A stretch of 10,599 nt of DNA, from positions 34,927 to 45,525 of the forward strand of contig DCHQ01000030.1 of NCBI GenBank assembly GCA_002314855.1, read 5' to 3'. This document shows positions 1-5,912 of the stretch, one piece after another. A program made the translations under genes and the position numbers. The DNA is from Lachnospiraceae bacterium UBA1748. GTDB lineage: Bacteria > Bacillota > Clostridia > Lachnospirales > Lachnospiraceae. Numbering within the stretch: position 1 is the stretch's first letter; each line of letters begins with the position of its first letter. Under the pieces are notes generated by a model. The model was not told the DNA's origin, ran no database searches, and saw only the letters and a list, made by a program, of their open reading frames with translations.

Positions 1-837
1 AACTAAGAATAATGTCCATATGGCATATAACAAAAACCAAGGAAGCATCGCACTAATCTCTGATGGAAGTGACGACAAATTTTGTAATGCATCTTCATTA
101 GCAACTAAATTCTGCATTGCATCAACGTCAAATTTTGTAATAAGCGACGCCGTAACAGCGGCAGATGTAAAATTTACAAAAAAGTGAAGCAGCATAGTGT
201 ACTGAATCTTACCTGTTTTGATATAAATATATCCAAAAAACATACCAAGAAAACAAGCATAAAAGAACTGCTCAAAATTGCCATGGAAAAGACCAAAGAG
301 TACTCCTGAAAGTACTATGGATACAGCCTCTCCATACTTCACTGTTCTATCGATAAGCAGCTTTCTAAAAATAAGTTCCTCGAAAATAGGAGCACATATG
401 CAGGCTGTAACAATTCTTCCTACAGTTCCAAGCTGCATAACACTTTCAACAACCGCATTATTATCAATAACAGTACCTGTTATACGACCAATCAGTAAGC
501 TAAGGCCCGACGATATCAAAGCTCCTGCAAATGTTATCGGTCCAAGCATACACGTATATTTTATGATGGAGCCAATACCAAGTTTGTTCTCTTCAAGTTT
601 AGTAGTCTCAAACTTTCTAATAATAAGATATAAAATAGGTGCTCCAATAATATCTACTGGAAGTGCTGTTGCAAGACTTAAAAAAACAGGATTATCAAAT
701 ATCTCTCTTCCTGCAACCTTAAGAGCAACAAACTGCGCCAAAAGCTGTGAGCCGTATATAGCCACAAGGAGCACTACATACGCAAAACCTATTTTATTAA
801 AAAATTTCCTCGCGCTTTTCACTGCATCGCTTACCAT
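1..837 (-). CDS. CPBP-family intramembrane glutamic protease (3' end beyond the window)
   Basis: I translated this gene by hand: 279 codons stay open from an ATG at 837-835 to the window edge, so the C-terminus is missing. The start follows AGAGGG at a suitable distance. The protein is hydrophobic with several membrane segments and carries all three motifs of the CPBP (Abi, Rce1-like) family. These are EExxxR at residues 153-158 (EELIFR), FxxxH at 181-185 (FGLFH) and HxxxN at 218-222 (HFFVN). In this family the glutamates and histidines form the active site within the membrane. Known members process prenylated proteins, mature or protect against peptides, or have no known substrate; nothing here shows which applies. 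The gene starts 38 bp after metF on the same strand, so co-transcription is likely, but no functional link is evident. A long plus-strand frame over this region is only an antisense shadow. Confidence 0.9.
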   Translation of the reverse strand, partial: MVSDAVKSARKFFNKIGFAYVVLLVAIYGSQLLAQFVALKVAGREIFDNPVFLSLATALPVDIIGAPILYLIIRKFETTKLEENKLGIGSIIKYTCMLGPITFAGALISSGLSLLIGRITGTVIDNNAVVESVMQLGTVGRIVTACICAPIFEELIFRKLLIDRTVKYGEAVSIVLSGVLFGLFHGNFEQFFYACFLGMFFGYIYIKTGKIQYTMLLHFFVNFTSAAVTASLITKFDVDAMQNLVANEDALQNLSSLPSEISAMLPWFLLYAIWTLFLV

Positions 838-875
838 ACTGATTCCCTCTTCTAGTAAAAACTCGCTGTCCTTTT

Positions 876-1754
876 TTAGTTCTTCTTGCAGCTAGGTACT
901 ATTTCAGAAAGACTCTCCTGAATAATACGAGCATTTTCTGGCTTATTCATTGTATAGATATGAATATTGTTGATACCACTTGCGTAAAGATCAATAATCT
1001 GGTCAGTTGCATAAGCAAGTCCTGCCTGTCTCATAGCCTTAGGATTATCTCCAAACTTATCAAGTATTGAAACGAATCGACGTGGAATAAATGCCTGAGA
1101 AAGCTTGAGTATTCTTGCCATCTGCTTAGCATTGGTTACTGGCATAATACCGGCAACAACAGGTACATTAATGCCTGCCTCACGTACTCTGTATAAATAG
1201 TTGAAAAACTCGCTGTTATCGAAAAACATCTGTGTTGTAAGGAATTCACAGCCCGCGTCAACCTTACGCTTCATGTTCTCTATATCTTCCTGAAGAGTAG
1301 CACTTTCTGGGTGCTTCTCTGGGTAACATGCTCCGCCAACACAAAAATCACCATGAGCTTTAATAATTGGTACAAGCTCACTGGCATGCTTGAACTCCCA
1401 TCCATTAGTATTCTCAACGCCTGCTGGAAGGTCACCACGAAGAGCAAGTATATTCTGGATACCTCTTGCCTTAAGCTCCTCAAGCTGCTCATCAAGAGAC
1501 TGTTTTGTAGCACCAACACAAGTAAGGTGGGCAAGACATGGTACGCCCTTCTTAATAACGCTCTCTGCTATATCAGCTGTGTACTGTCTTGTACTTCCAC
1601 CTGCACCATATGTAACACTCATAAAGTCTGGCTTAAGATCAGCTATTGCGTTAACAGCCTTCGATACGTCCTCATATAAATCGCTGGTCTTAGGTGGGAA
1701 TACCTCAAATGAAAGAGTAAGCTCTTTACTTTTTAATTTATCTATAATTTTCAT
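876..1754 (-). CDS. metF: 5,10-methylenetetrahydrofolate reductase MetF
   Basis: MetF is a cytosolic flavoprotein that reduces 5,10-methylene-THF to 5-methyl-THF, which donates the methyl group for methionine synthesis or feeds the one-carbon pathway. The 292-residue length fits the bacterial single-domain enzyme, a TIM barrel without the eukaryotic regulatory domain. Visible signatures are SFEVFPPK at residues 15-22, whose glutamate matches the catalytic Glu28 of E. coli MetF; VTYGAGGST at 47-55; LRGD at 105-108, whose Asp matches E. coli Asp120 near the flavin; and QMFFDN at 175-180. The ATG at 1754 follows a good AGAAAGGA ribosome binding site. A terminator-like hairpin lies about 20 bp before the start, which bears on its expression. 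CPBP protease lies 38 bp downstream. In anaerobes MetF may pair with a partner such as MetV or RnfC2, but none is visible here. Confidence 0.96.
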   Translation of the reverse strand: MKIIDKLKSKELTLSFEVFPPKTSDLYEDVSKAVNAIADLKPDFMSVTYGAGGSTRQYTADIAESVIKKGVPCLAHLTCVGATKQSLDEQLEELKARGIQNILALRGDLPAGVENTNGWEFKHASELVPIIKAHGDFCVGGACYPEKHPESATLQEDIENMKRKVDAGCEFLTTQMFFDNSEFFNYLYRVREAGINVPVVAGIMPVTNAKQMARILKLSQAFIPRRFVSILDKFGDNPKAMRQAGLAYATDQIIDLYASGINNIHIYTMNKPENARIIQESLSEIVPSCKKN

Positions 1755-1773
1755 AATAAAATCCTTTCTCGCT

Positions 1774-1817
1774 AAAAAAGCACAAAACTCCTAGAATATT
1801 CTACTTGTTTCGTGCTT
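1774..1817 (-). terminator. Intrinsic terminator or attenuator just upstream of metF
   Basis: Read on the minus strand, AAGCACGAAAC (1817-1807) pairs with GTTTTGTGCTT (1788-1778), an 11-bp stem with one G-U pair. A run of six T follows at 1779-1774. The loop holds the perfect 12-base palindrome TAGAATATTCTA (1803-1792), which could extend the fold. The element starts about 40 bp after the nucleotidase stop, so ending that transcript is the simple reading. Its U-run also ends only 19 bp before the metF ATG, leaving no room for a separate metF promoter after it. metF must therefore be transcribed through it, which suggests partial readthrough or attenuation. The structure is seen directly; the regulation is inferred. 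Confidence 0.7.
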
Positions 1818-1858
1818 ATTTCACAATATAAAAACTTACTAAAAAAATAGGATTAGCG

Positions 1859-2761
1859 CTACTCTTCCTCTACAGGAACTCTAGCGGCTGGAACAACGTG
1901 ACTTGCTGGCTCAGTATGAACACTCTGATCATCAAAAAATATCTGCGCTCCAAAAGCCTCTAGTACATCGCTTTTGCATATTCCACCGAGAAAAAAAGCT
2001 TCATCTATACGTACATCCCAGGCTCTAAGTGTCCTAATAACGCGCTCGTGAGCAGGAGCACTTCTGGCAGTTACGAGAGCTGTCCTTATAGGTCCATCAG
2101 GAGCGAACTCCTTTTGAAGGTCCGATATGGTTTTAAGAAGCTTGGCAAATGGTCCCGCCTTCATTGGGTTCATAGCATTGCTGCGTTCATTTTCCTCGAA
2201 TGCTTCAAGTCCACTTTTCTGATATATACGCTCTGATTCATCGGAAAAGAGAACTGCATCACCATCAAAGGCTATACGGATTTGTCCATTCTCATTCTCA
2301 CTTTTATAAGTACTCATACCATCGCTACAGATGATACCGGCTGCCACGCCTGATTTAATGGCGGCCTTCACATCATCCTCGTAGGCCGAAAGGAAAAGAT
2401 CTGTCTTAAATGCATTAAGATAAGGAGCCAGAGTACCACCACTTGCCAGTGCTGCTCTAGTAATATCAAGACCGTAATGCTCGATGGACTTAAACACGCG
2501 AAGTGAAGTATCCGCACTATTTCTTGACATAATGATTACTTCAACACGTCCACTCTGTCCTGGAAGTTTATTGATATCAAGAAGTGACTTAATAAGTACA
2601 AAACCAGGACCAGGCTTTAGCACTTCGTTTTCATGCTCAACCTGATACTTGCAGTAAGCCTCTACTCCTTCTTTTTCAAATATTTCATTCTCCATCGAAA
2701 GGTCAAAAAGCGCTCTCGATGAAACACCTATTACCAACTTGTTATCCAAACTATAAGCCAT
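1859..2761 (-). CDS. Cytosolic 5'-nucleotidase, cN-I (NT5C1A-like) family, PF06189
   Basis: The 300-residue protein matches the 5'-nucleotidase family whose animal members (cN-IA/IB) dephosphorylate AMP and other nucleoside monophosphates in the cytosol. Family hallmarks are VSSRALFDL near residues 13-21, AFDGDAVLFSDESE at 164-177, TARSAPAHER at 231-240 followed by a typical FFLGG at 256-260, and FFDDQ at 275-279. These are diverged HAD-type motifs; the aspartates at 166 and 168 lie in the nucleophile-like stretch and the DD at 277-278 in the metal-binding stretch. No signal peptide or membrane segment is seen. The ATG at 2761 is preceded by AGAAAGGA, which sits in the loop of a perfect hairpin (separate entry). 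It follows the DUF1653 gene by 29 bp and probably shares its transcript. Substrate preference in bacteria cannot be read from the sequence. Confidence 0.9.
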   Translation of the reverse strand: MAYSLDNKLVIGVSSRALFDLSMENEIFEKEGVEAYCKYQVEHENEVLKPGPGFVLIKSLLDINKLPGQSGRVEVIIMSRNSADTSLRVFKSIEHYGLDITRAALASGGTLAPYLNAFKTDLFLSAYEDDVKAAIKSGVAAGIICSDGMSTYKSENENGQIRIAFDGDAVLFSDESERIYQKSGLEAFEENERSNAMNPMKAGPFAKLLKTISDLQKEFAPDGPIRTALVTARSAPAHERVIRTLRAWDVRIDEAFFLGGICKSDVLEAFGAQIFFDDQSVHTEPASHVVPAARVPVEEE

Positions 2762-2783
2762 GCTGCCTTCCTTTCTGGCAGCA
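2761..2783 (-). promoter_or_regulatory. Hairpin presenting the nucleotidase ribosome binding site in its loop
   Basis: On the minus strand TGCTGCC (2783-2777) and GGCAGCA (2767-2761) form a perfect 7-bp stem around the 9-base loop AGAAAGGAA, which contains the Shine-Dalgarno sequence. The last stem base is the A of the ATG, so the fold would hold the ribosome binding site in a loop and place the start codon at the stem base. GGA in a hairpin loop is also the general form of a CsrA target. There is no U-run, so it is not a terminator. Pairing is seen directly; any control role is inferred. Confidence 0.55.
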
Positions 2784-2790
2784 AAAGCTA

Positions 2791-3372
2791 TTAACGATGC
2801 TGCCTCTCGTATTTTCTTTTTAAATCAAGATAATTCTTGACGCCTCTGTAACGTTCATATACATCGCCTCGCTGAGCTTCCTCCATACCTATGGAGAACT
2901 CTATTGAGGTCATAATCTCTGGTGTAAGCTGCTCTCTTATTTCAGTAAGGCACTCGATTTGAGCTGCTACGCCTTCTGTCTCAAGAAATCTTAAAAGTAC
3001 TGGAGATATTCCGCTCTTCGCTGCTCTCTCATCCACAGTTTCAACTGCTCTATTCTCATTAACAGAATTCACTCTATCATGAGTCTCTTTACTAATCGAA
3101 GTATTAGGAGTTATTGCCTCACGTCGATTCTTGGTAGCATCATCGAATACTACGAGCTCGAATCGCTGCTCCTGTGTAGCCATGGGATACTTCTCTCTAT
3201 CAACCTTCGACATAAACATCGAGAGTTCTCTAGCGTATGTTGTAAACGGCGCATACAATGCTCTATATATTACTAACTCACTACTTGTTTCACTATCTAT
3301 TGCTATGTCCACTATCTGGTACATATTTCCTTTAAAATGCTTATATATTTCATTGGCTTTTGGTCTAATCAT
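2791..3372 (-). CDS. DUF1653 domain protein with C-terminal extension
   Basis: I place the start at the ATG at 3372 (193 residues) because AGGAG lies seven bases before it. An in-frame ATG further upstream at 3435 would add 21 residues but has no ribosome binding site. Residues 8-60 match DUF1653 (PF07866), a small beta-rich domain typically reading 'YKHFKGNxY...A..SET..ELVIYRALY...F...MF..KV'; here HFKGNMYQIVDIAIDSE, ELVIYRALY and MFMSKVDRE fit. The function of the domain is unknown. After a polar linker (about 80-115), the C-terminal part is largely helical and charged, ending in a Lys/Arg-rich stretch. It is not part of the core domain. No signal peptide or membrane segment is seen. It sits 71 bp after the small membrane protein and 29 bp before the nucleotidase. 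Confidence 0.82.
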   Translation of the reverse strand: MIRPKANEIYKHFKGNMYQIVDIAIDSETSSELVIYRALYAPFTTYARELSMFMSKVDREKYPMATQEQRFELVVFDDATKNRREAITPNTSISKETHDRVNSVNENRAVETVDERAAKSGISPVLLRFLETEGVAAQIECLTEIREQLTPEIMTSIEFSIGMEEAQRGDVYERYRGVKNYLDLKRKYERQHR

Positions 3373-3443
3373 AACTGGTCTCCTAGTTTTAATATTTATC
3401 CACCCCATATGATTATAACCCATCGGAATACCCATGCCAATTA

Positions 3444-3950
3444 TTATAAAATGCTATATACGACCGGTGTCTCTCCGTCAGCGAAATCGATTGTAGCCAT
3501 ATACTCAAGAAAGCTTTCTCTAGCCTCTTCATCCATCTTTCCAATCTTTTCATGATGAAGCTGTACCTTGTAGGTTCTGTCTCCCTTGATATCAATGATG
3601 CTTGTCATTGTAATACCAGCACTTCCCATACCTTTTCTTGAAAGCTCTGCTTTTAATACTTCCATGTATCTGCCTTCAAGTTCATGATAGTAATCATTCT
3701 TTGTTTCTCTTATATCATCCTGACCTGCAACGTTAGTTCCAAAGAAAAGCATCGCTATTAATATTACGAGTGGCACCAATATTAAAAGCTTTAATAATAT
3801 TCTTCTCCTAGCCTTCACTATCTTTTTTCTATTTTTCTTTTTGTATGGCTTTTTACTAACTCCATATACTCTTGCTGTATTTCGTGTTATGTTCTTTGAC
3901 ATATTTCTTGTTATCATATTTCTTCTTGTTTTAACTACTGCATTTCTCAT
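3444..3950 (-). CDS. Small basic single-pass membrane protein of unknown function
   Basis: The start is set at the ATG at 3950 (168 residues) by a strong GAAGGAGG sequence eight bases upstream; a longer frame from 3977 would place that sequence inside the gene. Residues 1-50 are extremely rich in Lys and Arg, including runs such as KKPYKKKNRKK and KARRR. One hydrophobic segment follows (about 51-71, ILLKLLILVPLVILIAMLFF), then an extracytoplasmic domain of about 95 residues. By the positive-inside rule the basic tail is cytoplasmic and could bind RNA, DNA or acidic lipid, but this is only inference. The outer domain (GITMTSIIDIKGDRTYKVQ...) has no motif I recognise. It appears to start the unit that continues into DUF1653 and nucleotidase, since two terminators lie upstream. 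Confidence 0.8.
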   Translation of the reverse strand: MRNAVVKTRRNMITRNMSKNITRNTARVYGVSKKPYKKKNRKKIVKARRRILLKLLILVPLVILIAMLFFGTNVAGQDDIRETKNDYYHELEGRYMEVLKAELSRKGMGSAGITMTSIIDIKGDRTYKVQLHHEKIGKMDEEARESFLEYMATIDFADGETPVVYSIL

Positions 3951-3978
3951 ATCACAACCTCCTTCTGCAAAAGTCATT

Positions 3979-4014
3979 GCAACAACTTTTCAGAAATCAC
4001 AATGATTTTGTTGC
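3979..4014 (-). promoter_or_regulatory. Leader hairpin upstream of the basic membrane-protein gene
   Basis: Minus-strand GCAACAA (4014-4008) pairs with TTGTTGC (3985-3979). Nested inside, AAATCA (4008-4003) and TGATTT (3999-3994) pair around a 3-base loop, sharing one base with the outer stem. The element lies 29-64 bp before the ATG at 3950 and downstream of the terminator at 4063, so it would be in the mRNA leader. I found no convincing -35/-10 pair in 3951-4062. No known riboswitch class is recognised. Confidence 0.35.
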
Positions 4015-4062
4015 GTTAAATTTTTCAATTAAAGTTCTTATTTCGTTTCTGTGATATAAAAA

Positions 4063-4096
4063 TACAAAAAGTAAAGTCCAATAATGCGGACTTTAC
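4063..4096 (-). terminator. Intrinsic terminator, minus strand (second of two)
   Basis: GTAAAGTCC (4096-4088 on the minus strand) and GGACTTTAC (4079-4071) form a perfect 9-bp stem with an 8-base loop. TTTTTGTATTTTT follows on the minus strand. No T-run follows on the plus strand, so it acts for leftward transcripts. It lies about 110 bp upstream of the membrane-protein gene and isolates that gene from the amidase/lipoprotein operon. Confidence 0.8.
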
Positions 4097-4102
4097 CTGC
4101 AC

Positions 4103-4129
4103 GCCAGAAGCCAGAAGCAAGCCAGAAGC
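4103..4129. repeat. Three short direct repeats, CCAGAAG
   Basis: CCAGAAG occurs at 4104-4110, 4111-4117 and 4122-4128, the first two abutting and the third four bases on. Wider copies read GCCAGAAGC. The cluster sits between two intrinsic terminators and is more GC-rich than its surroundings. The repeats are too short and too few for a CRISPR array. Slippage or a protein-binding cluster are both possible. Confidence 0.6.
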
Positions 4130-4135
4130 GGCAAT

Positions 4136-4167
4136 AAAAAAGGCCTTCGATTTTCTCGAAAGCCTTT
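4136..4167 (-). terminator. Intrinsic terminator, minus strand (first of two)
   Basis: On the minus strand AAAGGCTTTCGA (4167-4156) pairs with TCGAAGGCCTTT (4150-4139) over 12 positions with one G-U pair and a 5-base loop. The run TTTTTT ends the stem. On the plus strand the same fold has one mismatch and a weaker T-run. It lies eight bases beyond a short frame ending in a TAG at 4177-4175 and about 170 bp after the lipoprotein stop, so it probably ends the DUF6062-amidase-lipoprotein transcript. Confidence 0.85.
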
Positions 4168-4174
4168 ATCAAAA

Positions 4175-4295
4175 CTAATTCTCCCACTCATCCTTTATCA
4201 TCAGAATCCAAGAAGTGCATCTAGCACACTATTCTTATAAATAATGGGCCTTCGGCTATTCCAGCTTGCAGCCCATTTCCTTTAATTTCAATCAT
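4175..4295 (-). pseudogene. Short ORF resembling the N-terminus of PTS enzyme I; probable gene remnant
   Basis: An ATG at 4295, preceded by GAGG at about seven bases, opens a 24-codon frame that stops at 4223-4221. Its residues 5-20 read KGNGLQAGIAEGPLFI, which fits the opening of PTS enzyme I (PtsI, typically KGxGxSxGIAxGxAxxL). Enzyme I is normally about 570 residues, so this is far too short to function. A second frame then gives YKNSVLDALLGF before stops, and a third gives MIKDEWEN ending with TAG at 4177-4175, just before a strong terminator. Several frames in 121 bp suggest decay by indels or an internal deletion. A 7-bp inverted repeat (AATGGGC, 4243-4249; GCCCATT, 4271-4277) lies inside, so a structured RNA is an alternative. 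The enzyme I resemblance is from memory of the family and rests on few residues. Confidence 0.35.
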
Positions 4296-4334
4296 ATCAA
4301 TCCTCATACCAATGATTAATATTATTAATAAATA

Positions 4335-5069
4335 CTACTTAACAGAAAAAACTCTTGTTCCATCAGGATAATCATCCTGAACATATACAATCGCCCCTGA
4401 TGCAGCGCTTATACCAGTGCCATAGTTTCTAACTGGAGTAACCTTGATGGCAAGTCCATCATAATCAGCTGGCATTGTAATAGTATATGTTACATTAACT
4501 ACTATATCTCTTTCATGACTGGCACCGAGACTGCTATCACTGCACTCATTCCAGCCTGATAGATTAAAGCTATAATCACAGCTATATGCAACATCCACAG
4601 ACTTGTCCCTGCTCTTAATGGCTCCGCTGTAGTTATAGTTGCCGTCGCCAACGCCTGTATTAACAGGGAAAACCACACTTGTATATCGGTCAAAAAGTTC
4701 GAATGAAGGAGTAATACAACCAGAATAGTCGATACAGTCATTAGTATACTTTCCCTTCATTGTTATAGTAACTGGAAGAGTCACCTTCACCTTACTATCC
4801 TGATCTGGAATACTAGTAACCTGGCCAAATGAAATATTGGCAGTAGACACTTCGTTATACTCCACAGGGTTAACCTGATAATATATGACACCATCCATAC
4901 TAAGGCTTTGAAGGTCTTCGCATATAGTTTCTATACTTTTACTATCCTCCTGGATAGCATCAACCACGGTACTTGTCGTACCTGCATTCGAAGCACAGCC
5001 CACCATACCAGTAAGGAGCATGGCAGCTACGCCTGCCAGCATATATTTCTTAACACTAACTAAACTCAT
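4335..5069 (-). CDS. Predicted lipoprotein of unknown function
   Basis: The 244-residue protein begins with a lipoprotein signal: a basic start (VKKYM), a hydrophobic core at about 10-22, and MVGC with Cys25 as the lipidated residue. The -3 position is Met rather than the usual Leu, which is tolerated. The mature part is rich in Ser, Thr, Asp and Tyr with alternating hydrophobic stretches (KVKVTLPVTITM, DIVVNVTYTITM), suggesting a beta-sandwich or other beta-rich domain on the outer face of the membrane. I recognise no family. Four cysteines besides Cys25 and the signal region (in ICEDL, NDCIDYSGC, YSCDY and NECSD) could form disulfides. The ATG at 5069 follows AGGAT and is 16 bp after the amidase stop, so the two are co-transcribed and probably act in the same compartment. 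No catalytic motif is apparent. Confidence 0.85.
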   Translation of the reverse strand: MSLVSVKKYMLAGVAAMLLTGMVGCASNAGTTSTVVDAIQEDSKSIETICEDLQSLSMDGVIYYQVNPVEYNEVSTANISFGQVTSIPDQDSKVKVTLPVTITMKGKYTNDCIDYSGCITPSFELFDRYTSVVFPVNTGVGDGNYNYSGAIKSRDKSVDVAYSCDYSFNLSGWNECSDSSLGASHERDIVVNVTYTITMPADYDGLAIKVTPVRNYGTGISAASGAIVYVQDDYPDGTRVFSVK

Positions 5070-5085
5070 TAATTTATCCTAATCC

Positions 5086-5901
5086 CTAATTTTTTACTAA
5101 ATGGAAAGCCTTGGCAATTGCCTCTGCATCAGCCATTGCAAGAGTCTTTAGTTTCTCATCACTTGATAAGTACTCATCATAATCATCGTCATTACTTATA
5201 TAAGCATGTTCAATAACTATGGCTGGAATACCATATTCCTCAGTGAATCGTATCTGGCTATAATAATCAGCAACCGTGCCATCTGGGTATTCTCTGGTCT
5301 GCTTGGCACCACCATCCGGGCTATAAGGTCTACGTACTATTCCGCCTTCATTGAGCCCTGGGAAGTCATCACCCACGCCAAGACCAAGAGCACAAAGATT
5401 ATCCATTACACACTTGGCCAAAAAATCAGTGGAATCATATATATTAGGGCAAATATCTGTAGAATACTGGAATCTTCCAACTGGGCATAAAACCATGCAT
5501 CCCCTGGTTGTATCAGCATTCTTATCCTTGGCATTATTATGAATAGAGATGTAATAATCAGCTCCATTCTCGGCCGCATAGTCGGCTCTTTCCTGATTCT
5601 CTATATCAACATCACCATCTCTTACCATGATGATTTCGACATTCTGATAAGTTAATAATTCATCCTTAAGATAACATGCTATGGTCCAGTTCAAATCCTT
5701 CTCATATATCATGGTTCCGTTATGCTCATACTTGGCTCCATCAGCACTTCCGCCATGACCTGGATCAAGACATATAACGATTGGATCAGGCGCAGTCATA
5801 AAGAAACCATCGGCAGCGGTTACACTAGTTGATACGTTAAATGCAACCACTGCAGCCATAAGCATACTGGCTACCCCTCGTATTAATTTACCTCTTCTCA
5901 C
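5086..5901 (-). CDS. Secreted N-acetylmuramoyl-L-alanine amidase (Amidase_3)
   Basis: This zinc hydrolase cuts the bond between N-acetylmuramic acid and L-alanine in peptidoglycan. The start is a GTG at 5901, eight bases after AAGGGG; no ATG is better placed. A signal peptide covers about residues 1-30 (RRGKLIRG, hydrophobic core, cleavage probably near TAA-DG). The catalytic domain fills the rest: LDPGHGG with zinc ligand His49, YEKDLNW with Glu67, SIHNNA with His121, and IVIEHAYISN with catalytic Glu231. All four key residues are intact. No SH3, LysM, CW or SPOR cell-wall binding domain is present, and the 271-residue length leaves little room for one. An insertion at about 130-215 between the third ligand and catalytic Glu is cysteine-containing and longer than in minimal enzymes. 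It lies 11 bp after the DUF6062 gene. Roles in wall turnover, cell separation or sporulation remain open. Confidence 0.93.
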   Translation of the reverse strand: MRRGKLIRGVASMLMAAVVAFNVSTSVTAADGFFMTAPDPIVICLDPGHGGSADGAKYEHNGTMIYEKDLNWTIACYLKDELLTYQNVEIIMVRDGDVDIENQERADYAAENGADYYISIHNNAKDKNADTTRGCMVLCPVGRFQYSTDICPNIYDSTDFLAKCVMDNLCALGLGVGDDFPGLNEGGIVRRPYSPDGGAKQTREYPDGTVADYYSQIRFTEEYGIPAIVIEHAYISNDDDYDEYLSSDEKLKTLAMADAEAIAKAFHLVKN

Positions 5902-5912
5902 TTTTATTCCCC

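Noticed and set aside
278..895. 205-codon plus-strand frame
   Set aside because: It is antisense to a minus-strand frame carrying all three CPBP protease motifs and to the end of metF; its translation is low-complexity Ser/Ile/Thr with no family signature.
1755..1858. SAM riboswitch or T-box ahead of metF
   Set aside because: Only 104 bp are available and only a single hairpin is visible; none of the multi-helix conserved elements can be made out.
3373..3435. Longer start for the DUF1653 protein
   Set aside because: The upstream ATG lacks a ribosome binding site, while AGGAG lies correctly before the ATG at 3372, and the extra residues are not part of the domain.
3951..3977. Longer start for the basic membrane protein
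   Set aside because: The AAGGAGG site lies inside this extension and points to the ATG at 3950.
4103..4129. CRISPR-like array
   Set aside because: The repeats are seven bases, three copies, two of them abutting, with no spacers and no cas genes.
4243..4277. Terminator for the lipoprotein gene
   Set aside because: The AATGGGC/GCCCATT stem is followed by ATTTAT rather than a T-run, and much better terminators stand further downstream.
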